Shown piece by piece: positions 40,601-46,963 of a stretch of DNA of 64,000 nucleotides; within the stretch, counting starts at the first letter, position 1; the number at the start of each line of letters is the position of its first letter. The notes under the pieces are model-generated. The model was not told the origin of the DNA, did not search any database, and saw only the letters and a program-made list of their open reading frames with translations. Location: the NCBI RefSeq assembly GCF_000002235.5, contig NW_022145613.1, positions 17,360,883 through 17,424,882 of the forward strand, given 5' to 3'. Both the position numbers and the translations under genes were made by a program. The DNA is from Strongylocentrotus purpuratus (taxonomy: Eukaryota > Echinodermata > Echinoidea > Camarodonta > Strongylocentrotidae).

Positions 40601-43600
40601 GAAAGGCCGGTGAATCTTGACCTTATAAAAATTAAGCAGGTGAAGACGTGTGGTGAATCTGCACCTAATATTATTAGCGGCGAGGTGAATCTGCACCCTA
40701 TTTTTCTTGGAGATGGGTGAATCTGCACCTTATAAATAATTTGGAATAGTGAATCTTGACCTTATTTGTTACGAAGCAAGGTGAATGAGAGGTGAATCTT
40801 TGTGTCGGACGTTCAAGACCAAAAGTGAATAAGAGTGAAGTCTTGAGGGGGGTAGGTTCAAGACTCTAGTTGACCGGTGCATTAGAGACATTTGTGATAA
40901 GCGCTATATAAAAACTAAATATTATTATTATTATTACATGTATCTATCACTCCCTCCCGCCCCTCTACCTTGGTTTTCTCAGTTCTGCCAAAAAACTCTA
41001 AACAATTATAATTACAATTACAACCTGCACCTCCAAATATCTTGTGCTCATCCTGTACTTTGTTCAACATTCATTTTAAATCAAAATAATCATAGCTAAT
41101 TGATCATATTAATATCAATGTAAACACCATCATCAAAAATAAAAGAACTAAAGAAATACAAAGCATTGTCAAATCTGGATCATCACATTGAGTAAAAGTT
41201 CATTCACCTTCTAATCATCTTCAGTAACTGCACTTTGTAATGTATTCCCCTTCCCCTCCCCTTCTTCCTTCCCCCTTTTCTCTGCTTTTCTGGGTTTTTT
41301 TTCTTCTTTTCTCACCAATACAGCATATACTTTTTAAGGGGTTGACGTTCATAAGGCTAAGTGCCCTTTTTGCTAACTCCACATTCCCATAAAATTTTGT
41401 TTGCTCCTTCCCTATGTATTTTTCTTGCAATCAATCTATTAGCTGTATGTCATGTGCATGTATGTCATGTTTAATGTTTTTTTTTTATGGAGAATGAAAG
41501 AAATAAATGAAATGAATTGAGATCTAACATCACATCTTAGTAATTTTACTTTTAAATCAATGGTGAAACAATACACAATCAGAACGAAAACGACATGAAA
41601 ATAGCTCATGATAGGGTCCTGAGGTAACTTCTTAATGGATAAGACAAAAATCACATGTGGGAACTCATGCATGGAGGTGAATTAATTCCTTCGACCTCCA
41701 GAAACGATTCATGCTTTAAGAGTGGATTAAAATCTTGATCCTTTAAGACAATGACTGGATGAAGACAATGAGCCAAGTCTCAACCCTTGGACCTTTTAAA
41801 ATGAATTTCCGCTCCTTGGACTCGGTGTCAGACTCTATGACTAACAGGAGTTCAATGATTCTTACACATTAAAGGCATCGTTTAACAATGTTAAATCTGA
41901 GATGCACAGCCCTACATGTTTATATCAGTGTCTGTGATATGGTGTAGTATTGAAGCCCTAAAAAAATTGCGCTTCAAAATGATCATGAAGTGCCTCAAAA
42001 AAGTTTTTTAAAATTGAGTGACCGGTTTTACCATACTCTATTTCCCCAATAGACTGTAGTGTTATGAAAACAGGTAGGAAAAAGCAAAATGAAATTTCGA
42101 ATTTCAATCATAAATATCTTGATAATCAGACTGGCAATTGGCTTGTAAAAGTCGTGGGGTTCCTGACTGAACTAAAGGTTTATAATTATCATTGCAGCAT
42201 GAGCTCAATCCAGGAGTTTGTTTCAGAATCTGACACAAAGTTACCGGATCCCTTTAAGATAATTTATTCAGTAAATCACCTATGGTATAGAAAATTTGCA
42301 GACTTTATTCTTCCTCAAGCTTTAGTTCTCATAATGAAAAAAGTGGTATTAGCCTAAACATATTGTTAATACAAAAACATCCGGATAGAATCTTTACTTG
42401 ATCTCATTTTAAGAAGTGTCTGCCAGTACATATATTTTGTTTAATCCGCTTGCTTTCCTTTCTTACATTCTTATCCTTCTTGCTCATAAACTACGCCTGA
42501 ATGATCGGATAAAGGGATGAGCAGGCTTCTCTCTAAAGAATATGTTACCCCCTCAAAAGGGCACATCAAAATCAGGACAAATATTATTCTATTCCTGTCT
42601 ACTATCCTTCATTTCAATGTCATACTTTCTATTTTAATCTTATTTACCTCAATATTGGTGATCTAACTGACCATGGTCATTCTAAGGCTTCCTTTTCAAT
42701 AAACAATATCCTGACAACGGCACTATCCTCATGCTCTTAATTAGGCATCATCATGGTCATCAGGCTCCCATCCACACTGATGTGGCCCTAGTTGACTTCC
42801 TATTACACTGGGCCTGTCTTCGTCAGCTCAAGATTGCCAAATAACCCGCTATTTTAACTATCCCGATCGCAAATTATCCAGCGACAAGTAATTTGCATCT
42901 CCATCAACCCACAGGTGTAATTAGCGGGATATTTGGTTGAGATAATCATCCAAAGGTATCTTGGGCTAGTTTGCAAAATATCCAGCTATTTGTCCAGTGC
43001 GTCTTCACCAGCCCGAAGACTCCCACTGTGCAAACACTGAGCAAAATACATGTATCTCAAGCTAATTTTTTGAGCTTGAATTTCAAGTTTCCAGGTCGAG
43101 TCTCGAGCTGATGACAACGTGATTTGTTACTTTGGGCTTATTTCCCAAATCAGAAATAGCGGGTTATTTGGCAATCTCGAGCTGAAGAAGATATACCTAT
43201 TGAGTAGGGTGGGGCTCGGGGAGTAGTAACAATCACCTGTCCATTAGTGGAATGCTAGGAATTGTATCTGGCTAGCAAACAGCAAACATTTTACATTAAA
43301 ACTTAACATAAACTGCCATGAAGCTTTGAGCCTAGTCTAGCTTTGGCAGTCTCTGGTTACGCCAACGGAGTGAAGGCCATGTAGTCTTTCATTCGAGACC
43401 ATCGGTTACAATGCCGGAAGTTGTAACAACGAACAACGAAACACGGGAATGTAAGAAAATTGATGATTTTTGCTTGCAGCTACTTTTGCATCTTTGAATC
43501 CCACTCCATCTTCTCCTCCATTAGCCTACAGCATCCTCCCCTAACCAAACATTAGACTATCTAATGTATCTGTCTGACGAACCATCTATCTGATAGAGCT

Positions 43601-44217
43601 ATCCCATCACCAGACTATCTGTCTGATGAACTACATATCTAATAGAGCATGACCACCACCAGACTGTATCTGTCTGATGGACCACCTAGTTGATAGAATA
43701 TGCCTACCACTGCATACACATTAACATCACGCACAAACCCTTTCACACATGGTACTATCGAATGCATTCTTCAAAGTATATCAAACAAGTTGGTCTGAAT
43801 AATTGTAAAGATCCTGTCATGATGCAATGCTTATCTTTACTTGGAGCCACACCCAAATGTGACATCAGTATTGAAAACTTAGCCGACGTAAACTATACAC
43901 CCAGTGGCTTTCAAGAGCAAATAGGCAAGTCAAAGGTGTTTGGTCTTTCTGTTTGGGTTCCGTGTGCGGGATTTATGTTATCCCTCATTTTCTTCGTACT
44001 CCTTAACTGTTATCCTTTAGAATGCCAGGTAAGATTTTGTTAAAGTAAATTTTACACATTCTAGATATACACAAATTATTGCGCTGGTTATTTGCGCACT
44101 TCGAATGCTTTGGAAGAAGCAAGCTACATGATTCTTACCTGATATTTCACTTTCATCAGCTTCCCTCAGACTGTGATAGTTCCCCTGATCAACCACCACA
44201 TCTGATTCATCCATCTT
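135..44217 (-). CDS. SLC4A7/8/10-like: SLC4 sodium-coupled bicarbonate transporter, N-terminal part (9 coding exons)
   Basis: Joining 44139-44214, 23340-23564, 22054-22192, 20977-21137, 19763-19978, 18878-19041, 1949-2197, 1030-1123 and 135-312 on the minus strand gives 1502 coding bases (500 codons plus 2) with every GT/AG junction in phase. I recognise the product by family landmarks: MDES near the start, [11 protein letters not shown], a His-rich stretch, [45 protein letters not shown], a HHHQ...RSLTDIG segment, [40 protein letters not shown] and [10 protein letters not shown]. Together these are the cytoplasmic domain that precedes the transmembrane core. Family members move bicarbonate with sodium across the plasma membrane and set intracellular pH. 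The HHHQ/RS..DIG segment favours the electroneutral SLC4A7/A8/A10 group over NBCe1 (SLC4A4). A sea urchin slc4a10 is known to act in skeleton-forming cells; orthology to it is inferred. The transmembrane exons lie off the left edge. Confidence 0.93.
313..1029. other. SLC4 intron 8-9
   Basis: AT-rich intron. At 829-875 an AAT-type run joins a 'tttatagagcgc' sequence, like the tails of SINE copies elsewhere in the window. I see nothing else. Confidence 0.6.
1030..1123 (-). CDS. SLC4 coding exon 8 ([10 protein letters not shown]...VTVLPPG)
   Basis: Acceptor ttgtctag, donor G|gtaagt, 94 bp, phase 0 in and phase 1 out. It reads [20 protein letters not shown], then [11 protein letters not shown]. 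It matches the family block VFHD(V/I)AYKAK.R.DL..GIDEFLD.V.VLPPGEWDP, which continues in the next exon. Confidence 0.96.
1694..1844. mobile_element. MITE, TCTTACAAAGAGTT family, copy 1
   Basis: A 151-bp element with inverted ends CCCGTCTTACAAAGAGTT and AACTCTTTGTAAGACGGG. A second copy lies at 59058-59166. There is no coding capacity. It sits in the SLC4 intron between exons 7 and 8. Confidence 0.75.
1949..2197 (-). CDS. SLC4 coding exon 7 ([18 protein letters not shown])
   Basis: Acceptor ttccgcacag, donor gtatca, 83 codons, phase 0-0. It encodes [54 protein letters not shown] and [15 protein letters not shown]. These are the most diagnostic SLC4 cytoplasmic motifs. The phase-0 start is what lets the upstream cassettes be included or skipped without a frame change. 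The region is clearly more GC-rich than the flanking introns. Confidence 0.97.
4783..5015 (-). mobile_element. SINE copy with ATT-rich tail
   Basis: On the minus strand it runs ...cacccaggtgtttaatgggtactgg...gcgctatataaatatc and then an ATT repeat at 4783-4803. The 'cacccaggtg-taaatgggtac' core recurs at 61950-61975, where a tRNA-like head precedes it. The tail resembles others in this window (829-875, 7850-7925, 40895-40940). Confidence 0.6.
5227..5243 (-). promoter_or_regulatory. Palindrome-like intronic element after cassette A3 donor
   Basis: On the minus strand the intron begins gtatgttaccatagcaac. Its core GTTACCATAGCAAC fits a self-complementary consensus, GTTRCCATRGYAAC, found in the same place after the other type A cassettes. 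The DNA motif also resembles RFX X-box sites. A role in pairing between introns is inference. Confidence 0.5.
5244..5324 (-). CDS. Cassette exon, type A copy 3
   Basis: Acceptor ttgttgtag, donor AAG|gtatgt, 81 bp, phase 0-0. It reads [13 protein letters not shown] then [14 protein letters not shown]. It is rich in Ser, Lys and Arg, with several possible kinase sites. The downstream element is gttaccatagcaac. It is the last cassette before constitutive exon 7 at 1949-2197. Confidence 0.72.
6285..6395 (-). mobile_element. tRNA-derived SINE head (degenerate)
   Basis: On the minus strand the sequence reads tggcttagtggtagagcagt (A-box-like), then cttgtaaccggaaggtcccg and ggtataaaacc (decayed B box). 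The spacing fits a tRNA-derived head. No intact tRNA fold or acceptor stem is evident, so it is not called a tRNA gene. Confidence 0.5.
6818..6834 (-). promoter_or_regulatory. Palindrome-like intronic element after cassette A2 donor
   Basis: The intron begins gtatgttgccatgacaat. It has the same position and near-palindromic core as the elements after cassettes A1 and A3. Confidence 0.5.
6835..6912 (-). CDS. Cassette exon, type A copy 2
   Basis: Acceptor tacttttag, donor AAG|gtatgt, 78 bp, phase 0-0. It reads [13 protein letters not shown] then [13 protein letters not shown]. It shares SFHS at the start with copy 3, R-S-K at the end with both copies, and the downstream intronic element (gttgccatgacaat). 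The middle is free to vary, as expected for a disordered insert. Confidence 0.72.
8196..8216 (-). promoter_or_regulatory. Perfect palindrome after cassette A1 donor
   Basis: The intron begins gtatgtgttaccatggtaac. The 14-bp core gttaccatggtaac is its own reverse complement, so it can pair with the related elements in the other introns. Confidence 0.55.
8217..8291 (-). CDS. Cassette exon, type A copy 1
   Basis: Acceptor ttgttttag, donor AAG|gtatgt, 75 bp, phase 0-0. It reads [13 protein letters not shown] then [12 protein letters not shown]: basic, Ser-containing, ending R-S-K. It would place R-S-K directly before the [11 protein letters not shown] of exon 7. A perfect 14-bp palindrome, gttaccatggtaac, starts eight bases into the intron. 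It aligns in ends, length class and downstream element with copies at 6835-6912 and 5244-5324. Confidence 0.72.
8620..9460. repeat. Tandem duplication, period about 377 bp
   Basis: Two diverged copies start at 'aggtggaagta(t/c)tcta' (about 8622 and 8999) and end at 'gacccattagagacaatatcatt' (about 8965 and 9436). Each keeps a different part of a GTTTCACAAA-type MITE: copy 1 the right end (about 8910-8950), copy 2 the left part (9318-9430). Confidence 0.7.
9318..9430. mobile_element. MITE fragment, GTTTCACAAA family
   Basis: The left end 'ccccatttcacaaaacttgt' and inner words 'catcagtgacaaat', 'gaaatccttgct', 'ttatcagcagatttgtcaatg' match the element at 22223-22360. The right end is missing. 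Confidence 0.6.
9938..10091. mobile_element. MITE, GGCCCTGTTTCAT family
   Basis: A 154-bp element with inverted ends GGCCCTGTTTCATAAAAC / GTTTCATGAAACAGGGCC. Inside these, the arms attgataacaa / ttgttattgat also pair. Non-coding. Confidence 0.7.
10955..11045. repeat. Short hairpin element, GAAGGGCATT family
   Basis: Arms 'catctgctgagagatagaag' and 'agcattcatt' pair imperfectly with 'aataatgcccttttgcctct' and 'aaacagatga'. Relatives at 10527-10580, 21565-21610 and 36645-36705, and half-copies at about 4078, 9263 and 21680, share CCAGAAGGGCATTAACTC-type arms and often CAGACGA next to them. Confidence 0.6.
11668..11727 (-). CDS. Cassette exon, type B copy 2 (KRLSEAR)
   Basis: Acceptor attttcacag, then 20 codons, [20 protein letters not shown], then donor gttcga. 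It has the same length, phase and donor position as copy 1. Most differences are third-base or conservative changes (L/M, I/L, H/Q). This pattern of protein-level conservation argues that both copies are or were coding exons of the SLC4 gene. Confidence 0.55.
12830..13205. repeat. GAT/GGT microsatellite block
   Basis: An imperfect GAT/GGT-rich stretch runs into two near-pure GAT tracts at 13092-13130 and 13136-13198. The open frames here (poly-Met, poly-Asp, Ser-rich) are products of the repeat, not genes. Confidence 0.9.
14620..14679 (-). CDS. Cassette exon, type B copy 1 (KRLSEAR)
   Basis: Acceptor attcccacag, then exactly 20 codons: [20 protein letters not shown], then donor gttggc. It is phase 0-0, so it could insert in frame between exons 6 and 7. 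It matches the segment at 11668-11727 in length, splice-site positions and 12 of 20 residues, while the flanks diverge. KRLS fits a basophilic-kinase site. The donor is GT with G at +5 but lacks the usual A at +3 and +4, so use should be confirmed with transcripts. Confidence 0.55.
16135..16200. repeat. Short tandem repeat, about 29 bp, 2-3 copies
   Basis: The unit 'taagcaagaaaataaaattc' plus 'tatactg' recurs with small changes. Confidence 0.7.
18713..18802 (-). CDS. Candidate degenerate cassette exon (type A-like)
   Basis: A good acceptor (tgttttcag) is followed by an open 30-codon stretch starting VTMYAGG and ending RHYKRS, like the KRS(K) ends of the type A cassettes. The shared palindrome-like element (gttgctatggcaat) sits just downstream. 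No strong donor is present: TCT|gttagg keeps frame, while the alternative after 18708 does not. It may be a decayed copy, a rarely used exon, or chance. Confidence 0.35.
18861..18877 (-). promoter_or_regulatory. Palindrome-like intronic element after exon 6 donor
   Basis: The intron begins gtaggttgtcatggcaattg, placing a copy of the element at the donor of the constitutive exon before the cassette region. A further copy, gttgctatggcaat, lies at 18694-18707 after the degenerate cassette. Confidence 0.5.
18878..19041 (-). CDS. SLC4 coding exon 6 (variable Ser-rich linker)
   Basis: Acceptor tacatgtag, donor gtaggt, phase 1 in and phase 0 out. It encodes a low-complexity Ser/Gly/Asn linker: [16 protein letters not shown], then [18 protein letters not shown], ending SSHHSLK. 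This is the poorly conserved region between the HHHQ block and the (F/H)MRKIP block where vertebrate NBCs carry optional cassettes. The 16.7-kb intron just downstream holds the duplicated cassettes described separately. Confidence 0.87.
19577..19690. repeat. CT microsatellite
   Basis: A near-pure CT tract of about 50 bp followed by a degraded CT/C-rich stretch, about 70 bp past the exon 5 donor on the minus strand. There it reads as a purine-rich GA tract inside the intron between exons 5 and 6. Confidence 0.9.
19763..19978 (-). CDS. SLC4 coding exon 5 ([15 protein letters not shown])
   Basis: Acceptor cctttttcag, donor gtttga (weak beyond GT), phase 1 in and phase 1 out. It reads [20 protein letters not shown], then [16 protein letters not shown] and [19 protein letters not shown]. 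The HHHQ...P..RS..DIG pattern is characteristic of the electroneutral NBC group. The basic and Ser-rich tail resembles the regulatory segment that carries phosphorylation sites in vertebrate relatives. Confidence 0.93.
20632..20946. mobile_element. Probable MITE with imperfect inverted ends
   Basis: The left end 'gggggtatttggcaaataac' and 'ctaagtcgaactt' pairs imperfectly with the right end 'aagtttgactttaggatctt' and 'tgtgaaacaccct'. About 315 bp, non-coding, ending 30 bp from the exon 4 donor. Confidence 0.5.
20977..21137 (-). CDS. SLC4 coding exon 4 ([19 protein letters not shown])
   Basis: Acceptor gaacag, donor gtgagg, phase 2 in and phase 1 out. It encodes [39 protein letters not shown] and [14 protein letters not shown]. 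This is one of the most conserved cytoplasmic blocks of SLC4 proteins and is nearly identical in spacing to vertebrate NBCs. Confidence 0.95.
21955..22015. repeat. 38-bp direct duplication
   Basis: The unit 'ctttccacctcccccactga' plus 'ccctaatcctgacc' occurs twice in a row. Confidence 0.85.
22054..22192 (-). CDS. SLC4 coding exon 3 (SQRVKFILG)
   Basis: Acceptor acttgcag, donor gtaggc, phase 1 in and phase 2 out. It reads [17 protein letters not shown], then a segment with [24 protein letters not shown]. This matches the family block SQRV.FILG..DD...LFTE(L/M)(D/E)EL....GEE.EWKE.ARW at the start of the cytoplasmic domain fold. Confidence 0.93.
22223..22360. mobile_element. MITE, GCGTTTCACAAA family
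   Basis: About 138 bp between SLC4 exons 2 and 3, just upstream of the exon 3 acceptor. The ends GCGTTTCACAAA / TTTGTGAAACGC are inverted, with further pairing of 'cagtgacaaat' and 'atttgtcattg'. Related to the fragment at 9318-9430. Confidence 0.7.
23122..23308. mobile_element. MITE, TTTAAAGCCACA family, copy 1
   Basis: About 187 bp with ends TTAAAGCCACACTG and the inverted AGTACAGATAAGCTTTAA. Inner sequence ('aatgcctaa-cggtgaccattgg', 'gatcctctttttcttatgtt') matches 45517-45714 closely. It ends about 30 bp from the exon 2 donor. Confidence 0.7.
23340..23564 (-). CDS. SLC4 coding exon 2 ([11 protein letters not shown], His-rich)
   Basis: Acceptor ttgtag, phase 1 in and phase 1 out. It opens [18 protein letters not shown], matching the conserved HHT(I/L)Y(I/V)GV segment of the family. 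A run of six His and a Lys/His/Arg/Ser/Asn-rich stretch follow, as in vertebrate NBCs, which are also basic and low in complexity here. Two donors lie six bases apart (after 23346 and after 23340). Both keep frame and differ by two residues; the distal one (gtaatg) looks stronger. Confidence 0.88.
23775..24000. repeat. Tandem duplication, period about 146 bp
   Basis: 'ggcataagaagagttcagct' plus 'tatc(a/g)agagaaaagcaaacat' occurs at about 23782 and 23928, with similar following sequence. Confidence 0.7.
25865..26730. repeat. Tandem array, period about 148-171 bp, 6 copies
   Basis: The anchor 'gtagatgtagaacta' recurs at about 25920, 26068, 26227, 26385 (one variant), 26533 and 26704. Between anchors are 'cttttgtttcctcaa' and purine-rich G runs. 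Copies are diverged. Non-coding intron satellite. Confidence 0.8.
28380..28650. repeat. Degenerate tandem repeat, about 120 bp
   Basis: The words 'aggatagacca', 'ccatttcctg' and 'caaaataaattat' recur two to three times with divergence. Confidence 0.4.
29458..30231. mobile_element. Non-autonomous DNA element, GGGCCATTCCATG ends
   Basis: 774 bp with inverted 13-bp ends GGGCCATTCCATG / CATGGAATGGCCC. It holds four copies of GTAACG(C/T)GAGTTACC in the same orientation at 29819, 29834, 30021 and 30205. Each is itself nearly palindromic (GTAAC...GTTAC). No open frame of note. It abuts the next element with about three bases between. Confidence 0.65.
30235..30860. mobile_element. Non-autonomous DNA element, CCGTATTTGCCGGCG ends
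   Basis: 626 bp with perfect 15-bp inverted ends (CCGTATTTGCCGGCG / CGCCGGCAAATACGG), extended by imperfect pairing of 'aaaggccgta' and 'gtgcggcctta'. A second inner 'gtgcggcctttacggc' lies near the left end. No transposase frame is seen. Confidence 0.75.
34822..34980. mobile_element. MITE fragment, GCCAAATAACCCG family
   Basis: Shares 'tttgccaaataacccg', 'attttaacta', 'atttgcatct' and 'caccagccca' with the element at 42824-43184, but lacks a clear right end. Confidence 0.55.
35850..36340. repeat. Tandem array, period 158-160 bp, 3 copies
   Basis: 'atgcaatattt' recurs at 35881, 36041 and 36199 with highly similar flanks (aaaatagtaattacttattg; gaattctgatagtctgaacc). Recent, little-diverged duplication. 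Confidence 0.9.
36645..36705. repeat. Short hairpin element, GCCAGGAGGGT arms
   Basis: GCCAGGAGGGTATTGAAT pairs with GTTAACACCCTCCTGGC across a loop of about 20 bases. Same family as 10955-11045. Confidence 0.65.
38276..40880. mobile_element. 2.6-kb non-autonomous foldback-type DNA element
   Basis: Inverted 39-bp ends at 38276-38314 and 40842-40880 share AGTCTTGAACCTACCCCCCT and most flanking bases. SINE-tail-like sequence (tttgtaaagcgcttat / ataagcgctatata) lies just outside both ends. Inside are a second large imperfect inverted repeat (about 39427-39600 with 39949-40155), a perfect palindrome (38703-38792) and many 'gtgaatctt' repeats near both ends. No transposase frame is seen. Confidence 0.7.
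38703..38792. repeat. Perfect palindrome, 40-bp arms, 10-base loop
   Basis: The arm starting CAGCAGGGCGGTATTCCGCA at 38703-38742 is repeated exactly in reverse complement at 38753-38792, with spacer ggttttgtga. It lies inside the 2.6-kb foldback element. Confidence 0.97.
42824..43184. mobile_element. MITE, GCCAAATAACCCGC family
   Basis: 361 bp with inverted ends CAGCTCAAGATTGCCAAATA / TATTTGGCAATCTCGAGCTG, extended inward by ACCCGCTATTT. Non-coding. A relative lies at 34822-34980 and weaker similarity occurs near 47620-47850. Confidence 0.7.
43550..43705. repeat. Degenerate tandem repeat, about 60 bp
   Basis: 'tatctgtctgatgaac-accta-ctgatagag' and variants occur three times. The ATG of the downstream plus-strand open stretch lies at its edge. 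Confidence 0.6.
43790..44040 (+). other. Open stretch resembling the C-terminal end of a GPH/MFSD2-type transporter
   Basis: On the plus strand a long open frame ends [18 protein letters not shown], then a hydrophobic helix with [21 protein letters not shown], followed by CAG|gtaaga. GPH/MFSD2-type transporters end with a Y.P-like loop, a Gln, a last helix and YPL/YPI. The match is suggestive only. The upstream part of the frame runs into a decayed repeat at 43560-43700. It could be a stray exon, a pseudogene scrap or chance. Confidence 0.2.
44139..44217 (-). CDS. SLC4 coding exon 1 with start codon
   Basis: The ATG is at 44214-44212 in a good context (A at -3, G at +4). The exon reads [11 protein letters not shown], then a Glu-rich stretch ending E-I-S-G. 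It ends in phase 1 at donor gtaaga. Its 5' side is a strong pyrimidine-rich acceptor ending tttgtag at 44218, only three bases before the ATG, so at least one upstream exon must exist. MDE-type starts followed by G-H-H-x-x-Y are typical of NBC-type SLC4 proteins. The next exon supplies the matching GT-CAT-CAT. Confidence 0.9.
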
Positions 44218-45516
44218 CTACAAAGACAATCAAACAAAGAGAGAGAAAATACATTTAATTTCAGAAGAAAATGTTATAAGTGTTGCTATGATGTCTGTGT
44301 AGTGACTGACACAGAAAGAGAGGATATAAACAATTCAATTAGAAATTAGAAGCTCTGCTGAACCACCTCCCCCCACCCCCTCCCCATACATTACAATTGT
44401 CAAGAGATGATTTCCATTTCCTATTATAAGTACATCCCAAAAGGCAAAAGAGCTCCTGTGAATGAAGAAGTCTCTTTACAATGATTGTAGTTAATATTAT
44501 CCACAACCGTTGGGGACAAGGCATAAAAATAGAGCAGTGGAAAAAAAATACATGGGAACTGTGAGCACTTTTCTTTTGCATTGGTAGGCTCTGAAAAAGC
44601 TCTGGTTACAATAAATGTATCAAATCAAAAACAAAAACTTGTCTAAAGCAAAGCTATTATTCACAACAGCAAATCTCAAAAGATCTCCTGCAAACAAAGA
44701 AGTGTATTTCAGAACTACTGTTGCAATAATGCCTTTGACCGTCTAAAATCAATTACACTACTTTTTAAGTTTTCCCTGCGTTGCCTGGTTGACAATATAA
44801 AGTATCTTTTTAAAGAGAAGAACAAAATCTCATGATAAAAATGGTTACTATAATTATGTAAATTGGCAACCCAAGCTCTCGGTTGCCAAACTGGTGCTTG
44901 ATCAAGAACACCCTGGATTACACGTCATGTGATGAGTCAACGAAGAGGTGTTATGTCTGTAATTTTTCTGTCCTTACATAACTTGTCATGCTTCCTCATC
45001 AGTTATTGCATATTAAAAAAGTTAAAGTACTATGCGTCTGCTGTTAGTGACATGTGTCGCTGTGTCATGCCCTTAATAAGGAGTAGGAGAAACAAAAGAA
45101 GTTCTTTGTGTCTGGCTATAAATAAAAGACCTTCCATTTGTTGATGTACTCAATGAAATAAACGACACTGGTAGCTCTATTACAGCATGAATAATGCTAG
45201 AAAAACAACCTTTTTCTACTAATGAGTTCTGGGGCAAAAGAGTTGGCTTCGTTTAGATCGTGACAGAGTAACTGACAATTCAGAGTGCAAGCTGATCCCT
45301 TTCTCTCACTGTCCACTTTCATGAACACCGAATTGATGCCAGGGTGTATCTCCCCTTTAAAAAAAAAATCATTTCTTTAAACCTAGCGTTTGCTTCAGTC
45401 TCAACACAATATTCTTAAATGAATGATGCCCTGATTCTTTGAGGGGGTGCAGAAGCAAAGTGCAGGAGTGGAGTGCAGTTTGGTTCTGGAAAGCTCCAAA
45501 ATCGCTCTGATAAACT

Positions 45517-45714
45517 CTTTAAAGCCCACTGCACTACTTATAGCTACTTGTGCCCTCTATATAGCAAACAATGCCTAACTGGTGACCATTGGTCCCCCAT
45601 GATCCTCTTTTCTTATGTTAATGTAGAGCTGATTTAATGAGATAACCACCTGTCAGTGACCATGCAGGGAGGTCTAAGCCCTCCTGGCCAAACTAGTGCA
45701 ATGTGGCTTTAAAG
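45517..45714. mobile_element. MITE, TTTAAAGCCACA family, copy 2
   Basis: 198 bp with inverted ends CTTTAAAGCCCACTGCACTA / TAGTGCAATGTGGCTTTAAAG. Same internal sequence and orientation as the copy at 23122-23308. Non-coding. Confidence 0.75.
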
Positions 45715-46455
45715 AACTGTTCAAGAACTGTTTAAAAAAAAAATCACTGAGAAAATCTAACTTTTAGTATACATATAGCTATTCGAAAAAGAGCTCCTGT
45801 GAACAAGTTTTTAATTATTTTACACTAGAGCTTCCTTGGCCACGGCTTTGACAAAGATCTTTGTACAGTGCATGCATACAGCTAATGCAACAAGACTGAG
45901 ATGCTATTCCTCAGACACGATTAATACTAATACCCTTGCCACAGCGCACTATGATACCATTCAATCTAGCTTGGACCGAGATGATCTTAGATGCAATTAC
46001 CAAAGAAACTGGATCCCAACAAATAACCGCCAGTTGCTGGCAACTGACCCCAGATGGATAAATACAAAAAATGCTGGATTTGCAGCAAGAAACGTAACAC
46101 CAGGGAGGACGATTTAATTTGTTTGCTTCAGTGCTCTCATGTGAGTGAGATGGAAAACAAAATCTTGCGGTGAAAGCCGATTATACCATTGCTAATACCA
46201 AGTACACGTACATAATAGTTCTACGATGCAATGGATATTGAATTTCCATAATTATCTTTTGTCATGACATTAATGTTTCATGACTGGGGACACATACTGT
46301 AAAGTACATGTGAATTTAGTTTTTTTTTTTTTTTTTAATGAGTCACTTGAAAAGAAAGAAATTAGTTGAAAAATGCAGGAAGTCATTTGTAAATTAAAAG
46401 TGGAGTAATATTATAGATGTGGTTTTCTTGAATGCCTGTGATGTATTGGCTACAC

Positions 46456-46963
46456 TTAAAGGTAATACAAAGTTTTGGGAAATTTTGAAAATTGGGTGGA
46501 TAGTGAATCTTTACAATTTTGATATATTTGGATGCCCCTGTGGATGTATTATAAGCACTAAAAAAATTAGCCCCTAAAACACTCGTTTTCGAGAAAAATT
46601 GAATATAAAAATTTACCGGTGCTCCCGGTAAATTTTGATAAAGTTAAAATAGCGCCTATGGCCGTGCAATGGGAGCTGCGACCATAAAAATCTCAGAATA
46701 TGTAATTGTGATATATAATTTCCAAATGGGATTAGCTAATCGGTCGATTTTAGTCAAGAAACATTGTTTCATAGCTAAATTAAAATCTTGACCTTGAGAT
46801 GGAGCTATACAACATAAAGAGTTTATTATTTATAATTTCATAACTTTAGACTCGATTTCAACCGCGACAACGATCAATGAATATTGTAGGAACGCATATG
46901 CTTCCAATATGTTAATTTGAACCAAATTCATGATCCCGTACCAAAACTTTGTAATACCTTTAA
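46456..46963. mobile_element. TTAA-flanked MITE, copy 1
   Basis: 508 bp with ends TTAAAGGTAATACAAAGT / ACTTTGTAATACCTTTAA. It is inverted relative to copies at 56868 and 63089. The TTAA at both ends of all copies suggests TTAA target duplications (piggyBac-like). Non-coding. Confidence 0.8.

Larger units (their letters stand above)
23565..44138. other. SLC4 intron 1 (20.6 kb)
   Basis: Between coding exons 1 and 2. It contains tandem arrays (23775-24000, 25865-26730, 35850-36340), four DNA elements (29458-30231, 30235-30860, 38276-40880, 42824-43184), short hairpins, short telomere-like GGTTAG words (about 32520 and 34985) and homopolymers. I see no convincing exon. The transporter-like open stretch on the plus strand near 43.8-44.0 kb is listed separately. 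Confidence 0.6.

Noticed and set aside
45836-46117. Plus-strand 93-codon open frame as a gene
   Set aside because: No recognisable motif, no convincing splice or start context, and no neighbouring exons. Treated as chance.
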